Source: Actinopolymorpha sp. NPDC004070 (lineage in GTDB: Bacteria; Actinomycetota; Actinomycetes; Propionibacteriales; Actinopolymorphaceae). Taken from it: a stretch of DNA of 64,000 nt. A program made the translations under genes and the position numbers. The notes under the pieces were generated by a model. That model was not told the origin of the DNA and did not search any database. It worked only from the letters and a program-made list of their open reading frames with translations. The stretch is taken from assembly GCF_040610475.1 (NCBI RefSeq), contig NZ_JBEXMJ010000005.1:208126-272125 (forward strand), written 5' to 3'. Of this stretch, positions 1 through 8,208 are shown one piece after another (within the stretch, counting starts at the first letter, position 1; each line of letters opens with the position of its first letter).

Positions 1-134
1 CGCGGGTCGCCGAGCTGGGCCGCGGACCAGCCGACGGCGATCCACCAGACGTTGTCGCCGACGAAGCTGAGGCCGCGGGCGAGGAGGTAGCCGAGGAAGC
101 GTGGCCGGCCGACTGCAGCCCGCGGCGTTCGCAC
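1..134 (-). CDS. MFS transporter, N-terminal fragment cut by the window edge
   Basis: The reverse strand reads from a GTG at 134 straight off the window start. The 44 visible residues begin with a short basic leader (about 12 residues) and continue into a first membrane helix with the pattern FLGYLLARGLSFVGDNVWW, which resembles the N-terminus of major facilitator exporters of the MFS_3/secretion-effector type. A GAGGGAGAG ribosome binding site lies about three bases before the GTG. It is divergent from the dehydratase at 486, so the 350 bases between them must hold both promoters. The substrate cannot be inferred from this fragment. Confidence 0.6.
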   Translation of the reverse strand, partial: MRTPRAAVGRPRFLGYLLARGLSFVGDNVWWIAVGWSAAQLGDP

Positions 135-403
135 CGTCTCTCCCTCGTCCTCTCGTCCCGACCCGGCACCTGTGCACCTGGCTACCCGGCGTACGGATGC
201 GTGCCAGTTTGGCGTGCGTGCCAATGTTGCATGCCCGTGGCCGGGGCGCGACGTCTTCGCGCCCACGACTGGCCGTGCGACCGGTATCCGAGACGACGTG
301 CCACGCTCCGCATCGCCGCAGGCACGCACCGCCCATGCCCGCCCATGCCGGGTGGCCGGCCGGCGACCGTCAACGGCAAACCAGCGACCGCGATACGTCT
401 GAT

Positions 404-437
404 GTCTAGGCTTTGCTCACGGGACGGATCCCTAGAC
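404..437. promoter_or_regulatory. candidate operator: GTCTAGG inverted repeat before the dehydratase gene
   Basis: GTCTAGG (404-410) and CCTAGAC (431-437) form a perfect 7-bp inverted repeat with a 20-bp spacer, so the half-sites are about 27 bp apart. The right arm overlaps TAGACT (433-438), a plausible -10 box for the dehydratase gene that starts about 48 bases downstream. The position suits repression by a dimeric regulator. No regulator gene is adjacent inside the window. Nothing else was recognised between 135 and 485 apart from the AAGGAG ribosome binding site. Confidence 0.4.
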
Positions 438-485
438 TGTCGCCGGCGTTGTCGTACGCGGTGAACCGACCGAAGGAGCAGTGTG

Positions 486-2219
486 ATGACAGGGGAGACG
501 AACGGCCTACGCAGCCGGGCCTGGTTCGGTGCGACCGGCCGCACGGGCATGGCCCACCGGTCCTGGATGCGCAACCAGGGCTTCGGCCAGGAGGTCTTCG
601 ACGGGCGGCCGGTCATCGGCATCGCCACCACCTGGTCCGAGCTCGCCCCCTGCAACGCCCACCTGCACCGGGTGGCCGAGGCGGTCAAGCGGGGCGTGTG
701 GCAGGCAGGTGGCTTCCCGCTGGAGTTCCCGGCGCTCGCGCTCGGTGAGTCGCTGCTGCGTCCGACGGCGATGTTCTACCGCAACCTCCTCGCCATGGAG
801 GCCGAGGAGATGATGCGGGCCAACCCGCTCGACGGCACCGTCTTGCTGTCCGGCTGCGACAAGACCACCCCGGGCCTGCTGATGGCGGCCGCCTCGGTCG
901 ACCTGCCCTCGGTCATGGTCACCGGCGGCCCGATGCTGAACGGCAAGTACCGCGGCCAGGACGTCGGCTCGGGCACCCACGTGTGGAAGTTCGAGGAAGA
1001 CCTCAAGACCGGCAAGATGACCCAGGAGGAGTGCTACTTCGCCGAGGGGTGCATGGCCCGCTCCAACGGCCACTGCATGACGATGGGCACCGCGTCAACC
1101 ATGGCTTGCGTCGCCGAGGCACTCGGCATGCAGCTGCCCGGCTCGGCCACCTGGCCGGCCGTGGACGCGCGGCGCTACGAGGTCGCCCAGGAGGCCGGAC
1201 GGCGGATCGTCGGCATGGTCGAGGAGGACCTGCGCCCCAGCCAGATCCTCACCCGCGAGGCGTTCGAGAACGCCATCCGCGCCAACGCCGCGATCGGCGG
1301 CTCGACCAACGCGATCGTGCACCTGCTCGCCCTGGCCCGCAGGCTCGGCGTCCAGCTCGACCTGGCCGACTTCGACGGGCTCGCCCGGCCGGTGCCGACC
1401 CTGGTCAACCTGATGCCCTCCGGGAAGTACCTCATGGAGGACTTCTGCTACGCCGGCGGGCTGCCGGTCGTGCTGCGCCAGCTGGCCGAAGCCGGACTTC
1501 TGCACTCGGAGCAGATCACCGTCACCGGCAAGGGCATCGCCGACAACAACGCCCAGGCCGAGTGCTTCAACCGCGAGGTCATCACCACCATCGAGGAGCC
1601 GTTCCAGGCGGCCGGCACCGGCACCGCCGTCCTGTCGGGCAACCTCGCTCCGAACGGCGCGGTGATCAAGCAGTCGGCGGTCTCGCCGCACCTGCTCAAG
1701 CACGAGGGGCGCGCGCTGGTCTTCGACTCCCCCGAGGACTACCACGCCGTGTCGGAGGACCCCGACATGGACGTGACCGAGAGCGACGTGCTGGTGATCC
1801 GGTACGCCGGACCGAAGGGCTACCCCGGCATGCCCGAGGTGTCCAACGTGCCGCTGCCCACCAAGCTGCTCAAGGCCGGCGTCACCGACATGGTGCGGGT
1901 CTGCGACGGACGGATGAGCGGTACGGCGTACGGCACGGTCGTCCTGCACGTCTCGCCGGAGGCCGCGGTCGGCGGGCCGCTGGCCCTCGTCCAGACCGGT
2001 GACCGGATCATCCTCGACGTGCCCGCGCGCAGCATCACCCTCGACGTTTCCGACGAGGAACTGGAACGCCGGCGAGCCGCGTGGCGGGCGCCGGAGCAGA
2101 AGTACAAGAGCGGGTACGCCTGGCTCTACACGACCCACGTCACCCAGGCGCACGAGGGTGTGGACTTCGACTTCCTGGCCGGCTCCCGCGGCCACGAGGT
2201 CCCGCGCGAGTCCCACTGA
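486..2219 (+). CDS. IlvD/Edd family sugar-acid dehydratase (L-arabinonate/D-xylonate dehydratase-like)
   Basis: A 577-residue member of the Fe-S dehydratase family, which removes water from aldonic acids or dihydroxy-acids to give 2-keto-3-deoxy products in the cytosol. Three cysteines sit where the family binds its [2Fe-2S] cluster: Cys56 (SELAPCN), Cys124 (GCDKTTPG) and Cys197 (GHCMTMGTAST). The serine in DGRMSGTAYG matches the catalytic base of arabinonate dehydratase. Its length and the opening RSRAWFG...HRSWMRNQG are closer to the pentonate branch than to branched-chain IlvD; the exact substrate is inferred. AAGGAG (473-478) favours ATG 486 over the in-frame GTG at 483. Lactonase and dehydrogenase genes a few kb downstream fit a sugar-acid pathway. 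Confidence 0.85.
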   Translation: MTGETNGLRSRAWFGATGRTGMAHRSWMRNQGFGQEVFDGRPVIGIATTWSELAPCNAHLHRVAEAVKRGVWQAGGFPLEFPALALGESLLRPTAMFYRNLLAMEAEEMMRANPLDGTVLLSGCDKTTPGLLMAAASVDLPSVMVTGGPMLNGKYRGQDVGSGTHVWKFEEDLKTGKMTQEECYFAEGCMARSNGHCMTMGTASTMACVAEALGMQLPGSATWPAVDARRYEVAQEAGRRIVGMVEEDLRPSQILTREAFENAIRANAAIGGSTNAIVHLLALARRLGVQLDLADFDGLARPVPTLVNLMPSGKYLMEDFCYAGGLPVVLRQLAEAGLLHSEQITVTGKGIADNNAQAECFNREVITTIEEPFQAAGTGTAVLSGNLAPNGAVIKQSAVSPHLLKHEGRALVFDSPEDYHAVSEDPDMDVTESDVLVIRYAGPKGYPGMPEVSNVPLPTKLLKAGVTDMVRVCDGRMSGTAYGTVVLHVSPEAAVGGPLALVQTGDRIILDVPARSITLDVSDEELERRRAAWRAPEQKYKSGYAWLYTTHVTQAHEGVDFDFLAGSRGHEVPRESH

Positions 2220-2241
2220 GGGCTCGGTCACACCTGACGAG

Positions 2242-2275
2242 GAGGGGGCGGGTCCCGAACGGGATCCGCCCCCTC
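2242..2275 (+). terminator. strong hairpin after the dehydratase gene
   Basis: The arms 2242-2256 and 2261-2275 pair over 15 positions with a single G-U wobble and a GAAC loop, 23 bases after the dehydratase stop. There is no U-run, as is common for actinobacterial intrinsic terminators. It probably insulates the gene from the convergent membrane-protein gene that ends at 2414. Confidence 0.7.
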
Positions 2276-2413
2276 GCCGCGCCTCCTGCCCGAAGCGAAG
2301 GCATTGCACGTTCGGAGTACGGCTGCCGCGTCCCAGGTCGCCGGTCATCGCCTCACGACTCACCCCCGACGAGTTCCCGCTCGACGACGACGGCGTACGT
2401 CGTGTTCTCCATG

Positions 2414-2980
2414 TCAGTCTCCCTTCGCCGCGCGCCCGAGGCGGATGGCCGAGATGAGGAAGAAGATTGCGCCGGGGATGGCGTAGCCGATCGCGTTGGT
2501 CAGCGCCGGATCGTCGGCGGAGGCGGTGGCGACGAACGACCCGCCGGCGAGTACGGAGATGCCACCGCTGATGATCATCGGCCACTGGCCGCCCATGTCG
2601 CGGCGGGTGACCCCCACGGCCAGCTGAACCAGCCCGGCCGCGATCGCCCATGCCCCCCAGATGCGCAGGACCGCCGGGATGCCGGATGCGTCGGCGAAGC
2701 AAAGGCCGACCGCGGCGAGCAGGCTCACCGCGACGTTCACGTACAGCAGGGTGGACGATCCGGTGGCGCGCGACGCGCGGGCGTCGATGACGGCGGCGGC
2801 CACGTCGAACAGCGGGTAGAGCACGAGCAGCGTCATGGCGAGCGGGCCAAGGTGCTTGGCGGTCGTGAACATCACGAGTGCCCAGACGATCGCGAACCCG
2901 AAGCGGACGAAGTACAGCCGCCGCAGGGCGGACGCCATCGTCGGGATGCCGGGGGCGGCAACGGAGGTCATGTTGGTCAT
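2414..2980 (-). CDS. small membrane protein, DUF308/HdeD-like
   Basis: A 188-residue protein with about six hydrophobic segments (near residues 24-40, 47-63, 78-97, 105-123, 133-152 and 163-179) and almost no polar domain. The layout and size resemble DUF308/HdeD-type membrane proteins, whose function is mostly unknown. ATG at 2980 is preceded by AAAGGAC at good spacing. The gene is divergent from the TetR gene at 3128, and two related operators lie between them, so it is the likely target of that regulator. The family assignment rests on topology only. Confidence 0.6.
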   Translation of the reverse strand: MTNMTSVAAPGIPTMASALRRLYFVRFGFAIVWALVMFTTAKHLGPLAMTLLVLYPLFDVAAAVIDARASRATGSSTLLYVNVAVSLLAAVGLCFADASGIPAVLRIWGAWAIAAGLVQLAVGVTRRDMGGQWPMIISGGISVLAGGSFVATASADDPALTNAIGYAIPGAIFFLISAIRLGRAAKGD

Positions 2981-3046
2981 GGTGGTCCTTTCAGTGGCGC
3001 GGAGGAGAACGCGCCGACGTGCGCCGAGCCGGAGACACTCAACGGT

Positions 3047-3112
3047 AGAACGAACGTTCTGTCCTCTGTAACTCTGGCGGCTCTCTCCGGACTTGTCAAG
3101 ACCGACCGTTCT
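3047..3112. promoter_or_regulatory. two related candidate operators for the TetR regulator
   Basis: Copy 1 (3047-3060) is AGAACGAACGTTCT, with 6-bp arms AGAACG/CGTTCT that are perfectly complementary around AA. Copy 2 (3099-3112), AGACCGACCGTTCT, differs at two of 14 positions, and both are followed by GTC. Copy 2 lies inside the spacer of the tetR promoter; copy 1 lies on the side of the divergent membrane-protein gene. This is the expected layout for a TetR protein repressing both itself and its neighbour. Confidence 0.6.
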
Positions 3113-3121
3113 GTCTAGCGT
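3093..3121 (+). promoter_or_regulatory. tetR promoter, probably giving a leaderless mRNA
   Basis: TTGTCA (3093-3098), a 17-bp spacer and TAGCGT (3116-3121, matching TANNNT) place the transcription start about 7 bases further on, at or next to ATG 3128. No ribosome binding site precedes that ATG, consistent with leaderless translation, which is common in actinobacteria. CTTGTCAAG (3092-3100) is palindromic, and on the other strand it reads TTGACA, so the divergent gene may share this -35 element. Confidence 0.5.
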
Positions 3122-3127
3122 GGGCTC

Positions 3128-3724
3128 ATGGCACACGGCACGAGCAAGATCCGAACGTCCGAGGCACGAGACCGGCTCCTTGCCACGGCGAGCAGAATCT
3201 TCTACGCGGAGGGGATCCACTCCGTCGGCGTCGATCGGATCATCGCCGAGGCGAAAGTGACCCGAGCAACGTTCTACCGGCACTTCCCCGGCAAGGAGGA
3301 TCTCGTCCTCGGCTACCTCAAGGCGACCGACCACGCCATCCGCAAGCAGGTGGAAGTCGCCCTCGCCGCCGGCCGACCGGCGCCCGACGCACTCCGGGCC
3401 GTTGCCGAGTCGATCGCCCAGGGCATCCAGTCCGACGGCTTCCGCGGCTGTGCGTTCCTCAACGCCGTGGCCGAGTACCCCGATCCCGACCACCCCGTGC
3501 ACCAAGCCGTCCTCGCCCATCGGCAGTGGTTCCTCGACACGGTCAACACCTTGATGGCGAGCATTCAGGAAACCGAGGCCGGGCCCGCCGCGCAGCACTT
3601 CGTCATGCTTCGCGATGGCGCCATGGCGGCAGGCTGCCTCTCCGACCGGGGACAGACCTGCGAAACCTTCCTCCGCGGCGTCGAGGGACTCATCCGGACT
3701 CATGCCGCACGGCGGCCATCCTGA
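3128..3724 (+). CDS. TetR/AcrR family transcriptional regulator
   Basis: A 198-residue repressor. The N-terminal helix-turn-helix (about residues 14-60) has the classic order RLLATASRIFYAEGIHSVGV, a recognition helix with VTRATFYRHFPGKEDLVLGYL, then an all-helical ligand domain similar to TetR_C members such as Rv-type YcdC relatives, with PDAL...GCAFLNAVAEYPDPDHPVH. It starts at ATG 3128 without a Shine-Dalgarno sequence. The divergent DUF308-like membrane protein is the most likely target, and two operator copies lie in the shared intergenic space. The ligand is unknown. Confidence 0.9.
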   Translation: MAHGTSKIRTSEARDRLLATASRIFYAEGIHSVGVDRIIAEAKVTRATFYRHFPGKEDLVLGYLKATDHAIRKQVEVALAAGRPAPDALRAVAESIAQGIQSDGFRGCAFLNAVAEYPDPDHPVHQAVLAHRQWFLDTVNTLMASIQETEAGPAAQHFVMLRDGAMAAGCLSDRGQTCETFLRGVEGLIRTHAARRPS

Positions 3725-3814
3725 GCGGCCTTGCGGGTGCCACACGGATCCGCCGTTACGCCGGGCCCGGCACTCAGCTGTCCTCGAGGTAGTTCTGGCC
3801 CTGACCAAGCCTTC

Positions 3815-4391
3815 ATGTCATCAGCGGGAGTCCGTTCTGTCGCCCGCCCCAACCTCAGCCGGCGCAGAGCGCTCACCTTGCTCGGTGGAGCGGCCGTGGC
3901 GGCCACTGCGTGCACGGTGACGTCCTGCACTCCGCCCGCCGGCGCCACGTCCGCAGGAGACCTCGACCTGTGGACGTTCGCCGACACCCATGCGGCGTGG
4001 TTCAAACAGATGGCCACCGAGTTCGAACAGCGAACGGGCGTCCGGGTTTCGGTGAGTCTCATTCCTGGCGACTCGATCTTTCAGCAGTTGCTGATCAATC
4101 TCAAGGCCGGCGGCCTGCGGACGCCGGATCTCTGCGACATCGAGCAGGGATCGTTCGGGCGCTTCCTGATCGGCCGGTCGGTTCCCTTCGTCGACCTGGG
4201 CCCCCGGCTGCGCGCGAAGGGATACGACAAGCAACTCGTCGCGGGCCGGCAGGCACTCTACAGCTGGAAGGGTGGTGTGTACGGAGTCGAGCACGCGCCG
4301 ACGCCCGTCACACTCTTCTACCTGCGTGACGCCTGGGCGAAGACAGGGGTAGACCCGGCGACCCTGTCCACCTGCGACGAGTTCGCGGCCG
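3815..4391 (+). pseudogene. ABC sugar-binding lipoprotein, N-terminal half only
   Basis: From ATG 3815 the frame encodes a signal with SRRRALTLL and a lipobox-like TSC (Cys38), then an extracellular solute-binding domain ([46 protein letters not shown]). The match to the sugar-binding family stops after about residue 190, at CDEFAAD, where intact proteins have some 220 further residues. The sequence then enters, in another frame, a permease gene. No ribosome binding site is visible. This is the first part of an operon that has lost its middle. Confidence 0.8.
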
Positions 4392-4769
4392 ATGATGGTC
4401 TCGCTGAACTGGCTGGACACCTTCCAGGGCGTGATTCTCCCCAGCGGAGCAAGCGCGTTCGGCGCCTTCTTCGTCCGCCAGGCGATGCTGGCCGTGCCCG
4501 ACGAGATGGTTCAGGCCGCCCGCATCGACGGCGCTTCGGAGTTCCGGATCTTCCTCACCATGGGCGTGCCCCTTGCCCGCGGCGCGCTGTCGATTCTTGC
4601 GGTGCTGACGTTCCTCGGTTCGTGGAACGACTTCCTGTGGCCGTCCATCGCGCTGCGCAGTCCCGAGCGCCAGACGTATCCTGTCGGGCTCGCCAACCTG
4701 GTCGGCTTCTACAACACGGAGTACGGCATAATTCTCGCCGGCTCGTTCCTCGTCAGCCTGCCACCCTCC
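4389..4769 (+). pseudogene. MalG-type sugar ABC permease, C-terminal fragment
   Basis: Beginning at the double ATG near 4392, this frame encodes about 125 residues typical of the second half of a CUT1 inner-membrane permease: [19 protein letters not shown], the EAA-type loop [40 protein letters not shown], then [16 protein letters not shown]. The N-terminal half is missing, and the last helix and tail are replaced by unrelated sequence after about 4769. It is joined out of frame to the binding-protein fragment, so one deletion apparently removed the rest of the binding protein, a MalF-type gene and the start of this gene. Confidence 0.8.
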
Positions 4770-4811
4770 CTGACCCGCCGTGCGGGGTTCTCGGTCGGTT
4801 GCCGCTGCTGC

Positions 4812-5432
4812 TCACCGATCGGCGTCTTCGGGCCGTCTTGGCTCTCTGACGCAGGCTTTGACGTCCGCTACCACCAAGTACGTCCATGCCGCGGCCGCGA
4901 GCATCGCGGAGAGGGCCGCCCCGATGATCAGGAGCATGTCGAGCCCACCGTGCTGGACGGCGGAGACGGCAAGGATGGCGGACGCTGCGAAACCGCACAT
5001 CCCGACCAGCCGGAGAGCCAGGTTTTCCTGGGCATACGGGTGGGTGCCTCTCCGTGCCTCCACTCCTGTGGGCAGCCTGGCTAGCGACGCTTCCTGGTCG
5101 GCCCGGGTTCTGCACTTGTCCGTGGTCCTTCGGCACCACAACTCCGAGTGCAGTTCCTCGAGAGCGGACGGGGAGTCCTTCGTCACCGCCGTGACGGCTT
5201 GGTCAAGCCGTCGAGCCGCCCGGGCGGCGGCCGCGTCGTAGGTGTCACCTTCTGCTTGGACGACCACCTCGAGGCTGCCGGACTGCAGGTCGGGGAGGAC
5301 GGTGGCGTGACCCACGGACGGATCCTTGGTCTCAGCCGTCCGCAGCGCCCGCAGCATCTCGTCACAACACTGCACGAGCTGCGGCCGACTGTAGCTTGGC
5401 GCACTGTAGACGGCGATCATCTTGAGCTTCAC
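4812..5432 (-). CDS. uncharacterised protein with two C-terminal membrane helices
   Basis: The 206-residue product begins with a soluble, mixed alpha/beta region ([20 protein letters not shown]) and ends with two hydrophobic helices (about residues 138-160 and 166-190) and a charged tail. GTG 5432 is chosen because GGAGGAG lies five bases upstream; an earlier ATG would place that site inside the gene. I recognise no family. The region before the helices is rich in Arg, Glu and Ala. It lies just downstream of the decayed transporter fragment, on the opposite strand, and its 3' end borders the deletion scar. Confidence 0.6.
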   Translation of the reverse strand: MKLKMIAVYSAPSYSRPQLVQCCDEMLRALRTAETKDPSVGHATVLPDLQSGSLEVVVQAEGDTYDAAAARAARRLDQAVTAVTKDSPSALEELHSELWCRRTTDKCRTRADQEASLARLPTGVEARRGTHPYAQENLALRLVGMCGFAASAILAVSAVQHGGLDMLLIIGAALSAMLAAAAWTYLVVADVKACVREPRRPEDADR

Positions 5433-5574
5433 GGCCGTCTCCTCCATCGAGCAGGGGGACGGGTCTACCGCCATGCTATGACCGACTGGGAGCGTTCACG
5501 GTCGCAGGCAAGGCTGTCTTGACATCCCGGGCGCAACCGGCACAGGCAACGCGAAAGCCACAGCGCCGTGAACC

Positions 5575-6996
5575 TCAGCGGTCGGCCTGCGCCTGCGCGA
5601 CGAGTTCCCGCGCCTCCTCCTCGCTGGCCACCGCGGGGTTCGCGCCGGCCAGCGGACGGCGTGCGGACTCGGGTACGAAGTACACGCAGACCGCACCGAC
5701 GACACCCGCGGCGACCAGGTAGTAGCCGGGCCACAACAGGTCGCCGGTGGCAAGGATCAGCGCACTCATCACCGCGGCGGTGGTACCACCGAACGCGGAC
5801 ACGAAGATGTTGAACGCGATGGACAGGCCGCCGTACCGGATCTCCGTAGGGAACATCGCCGGCAGCGTCGAGGGCGCGGTCGAGGAGAAGCACACCAGCG
5901 AAAGGCCCATCATCATCAGCCCGAGGAACGTCGGGCCGATTCCGCCGACCTGGAGCAGCAGCACCATGGGAACGCCGAGCACGACGAGAGCGAGGGATCC
6001 GGTCATCAGCACCGGACGGCGCCCGACGCGGTCACTCAGCCTGCCGAGGAAGGTCACGAGGACCATGAGGACGAGCAACACCACGATCTGCAGCACGTTC
6101 GCCACGGTGCTGCTGGTCCCACGTTCGCCGTGCCTCGGCAGCGTCGTGGTGAGGTAGGTCGGCATGTAGCTGGTCAGCATGTAGTTGGTGACGTTCCACG
6201 CGATCACCAGCCCGCCGACCAGCAACAGAGCCCGCCAGTGCCTGGTGAAGATCAGCCGGAACTCGTCCCTGATCGCGGTTCCTCCGTGCTGCGGCGACTT
6301 GGCAACCAGCTGCTCGAACGCAGGTGTCTCCTCCAGCCGCAGCCGCAGATACAGGCCGGTCAGCCCGATCGGCAGGGCGATCAGGAACGGGATCCGCCAA
6401 CCCCACGACAGCATCCGCTGGTCACCCAGAACGGCGGTGAGCAGCGTGACCAGCGAGGCGCCGAACGTGTAGCCGGTCAGCGTGCCGAACTCCAGCCAGC
6501 TGCCGAGGAAGCCACGCCGATTGTCCGGGGCGTACTCGGCGATGAACGTCATCGCACCGGCGTACTCCCCGCCGGTGGAGAACCCCTGCACCAGCCGGCC
6601 GAACAGCACCAGCACCGGGGCGGCCGCACCGATCGCCGCGTAGCTCGGAATCACCCCGAGCAGCGTGGTGCCACACGCCATGAGGATCACGGTGGTCGCC
6701 AGTACCTTCGTCCGGCCGATCCGGTCGCCCAGCGGGCCGAAGAACAGGCCGCCGAAGGGACGGATGAGGAAAGACGCGGCGAATGTGGCCAACGTGGCGA
6801 CAGTGGCCAGGCCGGGCGACAGGTTGGCGAAGAAGACCTTCGAGATGATTGCGGTGAGGTACGAGTAGACACCGAAGTCGTACCACTCGGTCAGGTTGCC
6901 GATCGCCGCGGCCATCACCGCCCGCCGCGCCACCCGCTCGTCGGTGACCGTCACATCTGCGAGCGTGAGGTTCCGGCCGCCTTCGGCTGCCGCCAC
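5575..6996 (-). CDS. MFS transporter, metabolite:H+ symporter (MHS/ProP-like) type
   Basis: A 473-residue, 12-helix transporter. The opening GNLTEWYDFGVYSYLTAIISK, the loop GPLGDRIGRTKVLA, RLVQGFSTGGEYAGAMTFIAEYAPDNRRG, and LSDRVGRRPVLMTGS after helix 8 are typical of the MHS branch (ProP, KgtP, shikimate and citrate transporters), which imports organic acids or zwitterions with protons. GTG 6996 follows GGAGGAG at 7-base spacing; open frame upstream lacks support. Nearby PhyH, lactonase and dehydratase genes suggest a sugar-acid or small organic-acid substrate, but that is inference. Confidence 0.85.
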   Translation of the reverse strand: MAAAEGGRNLTLADVTVTDERVARRAVMAAAIGNLTEWYDFGVYSYLTAIISKVFFANLSPGLATVATLATFAASFLIRPFGGLFFGPLGDRIGRTKVLATTVILMACGTTLLGVIPSYAAIGAAAPVLVLFGRLVQGFSTGGEYAGAMTFIAEYAPDNRRGFLGSWLEFGTLTGYTFGASLVTLLTAVLGDQRMLSWGWRIPFLIALPIGLTGLYLRLRLEETPAFEQLVAKSPQHGGTAIRDEFRLIFTRHWRALLLVGGLVIAWNVTNYMLTSYMPTYLTTTLPRHGERGTSSTVANVLQIVVLLVLMVLVTFLGRLSDRVGRRPVLMTGSLALVVLGVPMVLLLQVGGIGPTFLGLMMMGLSLVCFSSTAPSTLPAMFPTEIRYGGLSIAFNIFVSAFGGTTAAVMSALILATGDLLWPGYYLVAAGVVGAVCVYFVPESARRPLAGANPAVASEEEARELVAQAQADR

Positions 6997-7117
6997 CTGG
7001 GTCTCCTCCTGGCCGGCGCGGGCCGGGTGTGAGGTGCGCCGCCCTCCCATCCTCCACCTTCGGAAGTCGGGTGGGTGGACCCCCTCCCGCGCAGGCAGGT
7101 GGGCAGGCCCTCGGTGG

Positions 7118-8023
7118 TCAGCGGCCGCAGCCGCCCTCCTTGTCCGGGCGTACGCTCGGCCGGGCGAGTTCGGCGGTTCCCTTGTAGGCGTAGGGGTCCT
7201 CACCGGCGACGAGCTCGACGTCGCGGTAGTCGTACTTCGCCACGTGGGTGTCGTCGGGGATGCGGCCCCACGGGAGCAGCGACTCCGCGCTCATGAAGTG
7301 GTTGGTCAGCGCCCGGCGGAAGCCGTGTTTGCCGGTGTTGGGCAGCGACCGGTGCAGGAGGTAGCCGTTGAAGATGATCGCCGCGCCCGCGGGAATCTCC
7401 ACCGGAACCGCGTCCTCGTCCGTGTACGGGAAGTCGTACAGCTCGACGGTGCAGTCGAAGCGCTCGTCGTCCTGCTCGCGATCGGGGTAGATGACCCCCC
7501 GCTTGTGCGAACCGGGCAGCACCCACAGGCAGCCGTTCTCGATGGTGGCGTCGTCGAGCGCGATCCAGGCCGCGGTGAGGGAGCGGTCCCGGGTGGGGAT
7601 GAAGAACTCGTCCTGGTGCCAGGCCTGCCCGGGCTTGCCCTCCGACTTCATGAACAGCATCGACTGCATGGCCTTGACGTTCGGGCCGATCACCCGGGTG
7701 AGGACGTCCACGATCTTCGGGTGGTGGTAGGTGCGGGCGATCACCTCCGACAGCTTGTTCGGGAAGTGGATGCACAGGTAGCGCCGCATCACCTCCTCGT
7801 CGGACTCCTCCGCGGTGGCGCGGGTGACCCGCTCGATGTCACCGAGCTCGCCCCGGCACAGCCGGGCCGCCTCGGCGTTGATCTCGGCGACCTCCGCGGG
7901 CGACAGCGCGTTCTTCAGCACCCCGAACCCGTCCTCGCGGATCTGCGCGATCAGCGCGTCCGAGACCGACTCGTGCAGCACCGGACCGGGACGTGCCGGC
8001 ACCTGCTCAGTGACCGTGGACAT
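7118..8023 (-). CDS. phytanoyl-CoA dioxygenase (PhyH) family oxygenase
   Basis: A 301-residue Fe(II)/2-oxoglutarate oxygenase. The iron-binding triad is visible as His136-Asp138 (WHQDEFF) and His224 (YLLHRSLPN), and the double-stranded beta-helix core includes NGCLWVLPGSHKRG and IPAGAAIIFNG. Family members hydroxylate varied small molecules; in actinobacteria with many paralogues the substrates are mostly unknown. ATG 8023 has GGAGGGAA upstream. The gene is divergent from the SMP-30 gene at 8209, and both may be controlled from the 185 bases between them. Confidence 0.88.
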   Translation of the reverse strand: MSTVTEQVPARPGPVLHESVSDALIAQIREDGFGVLKNALSPAEVAEINAEAARLCRGELGDIERVTRATAEESDEEVMRRYLCIHFPNKLSEVIARTYHHPKIVDVLTRVIGPNVKAMQSMLFMKSEGKPGQAWHQDEFFIPTRDRSLTAAWIALDDATIENGCLWVLPGSHKRGVIYPDREQDDERFDCTVELYDFPYTDEDAVPVEIPAGAAIIFNGYLLHRSLPNTGKHGFRRALTNHFMSAESLLPWGRIPDDTHVAKYDYRDVELVAGEDPYAYKGTAELARPSVRPDKEGGCGR

Positions 8024-8208
8024 GGTGGTTCCCTCCGCCGCGACAGGCATCTTCGACGACCTGGATCGCACCAGGCCAACCCCAGCATCGCCTCGGCGGG
8101 CGCATCGACGCCATGCCCGGGACGCACGTTCACCTGTCTGTTCCTGACATCGCCGGGCCGGGACACATGCCCTATGGTCGGGAGGAGCCGTCACCCCAGG
8201 GAGGACAC

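Noticed and set aside
2242..2275. The hairpin after the dehydratase considered as a regulatory RNA element
   Set aside because: It lies 3' to the gene and has the simple stem-loop shape of a terminator.
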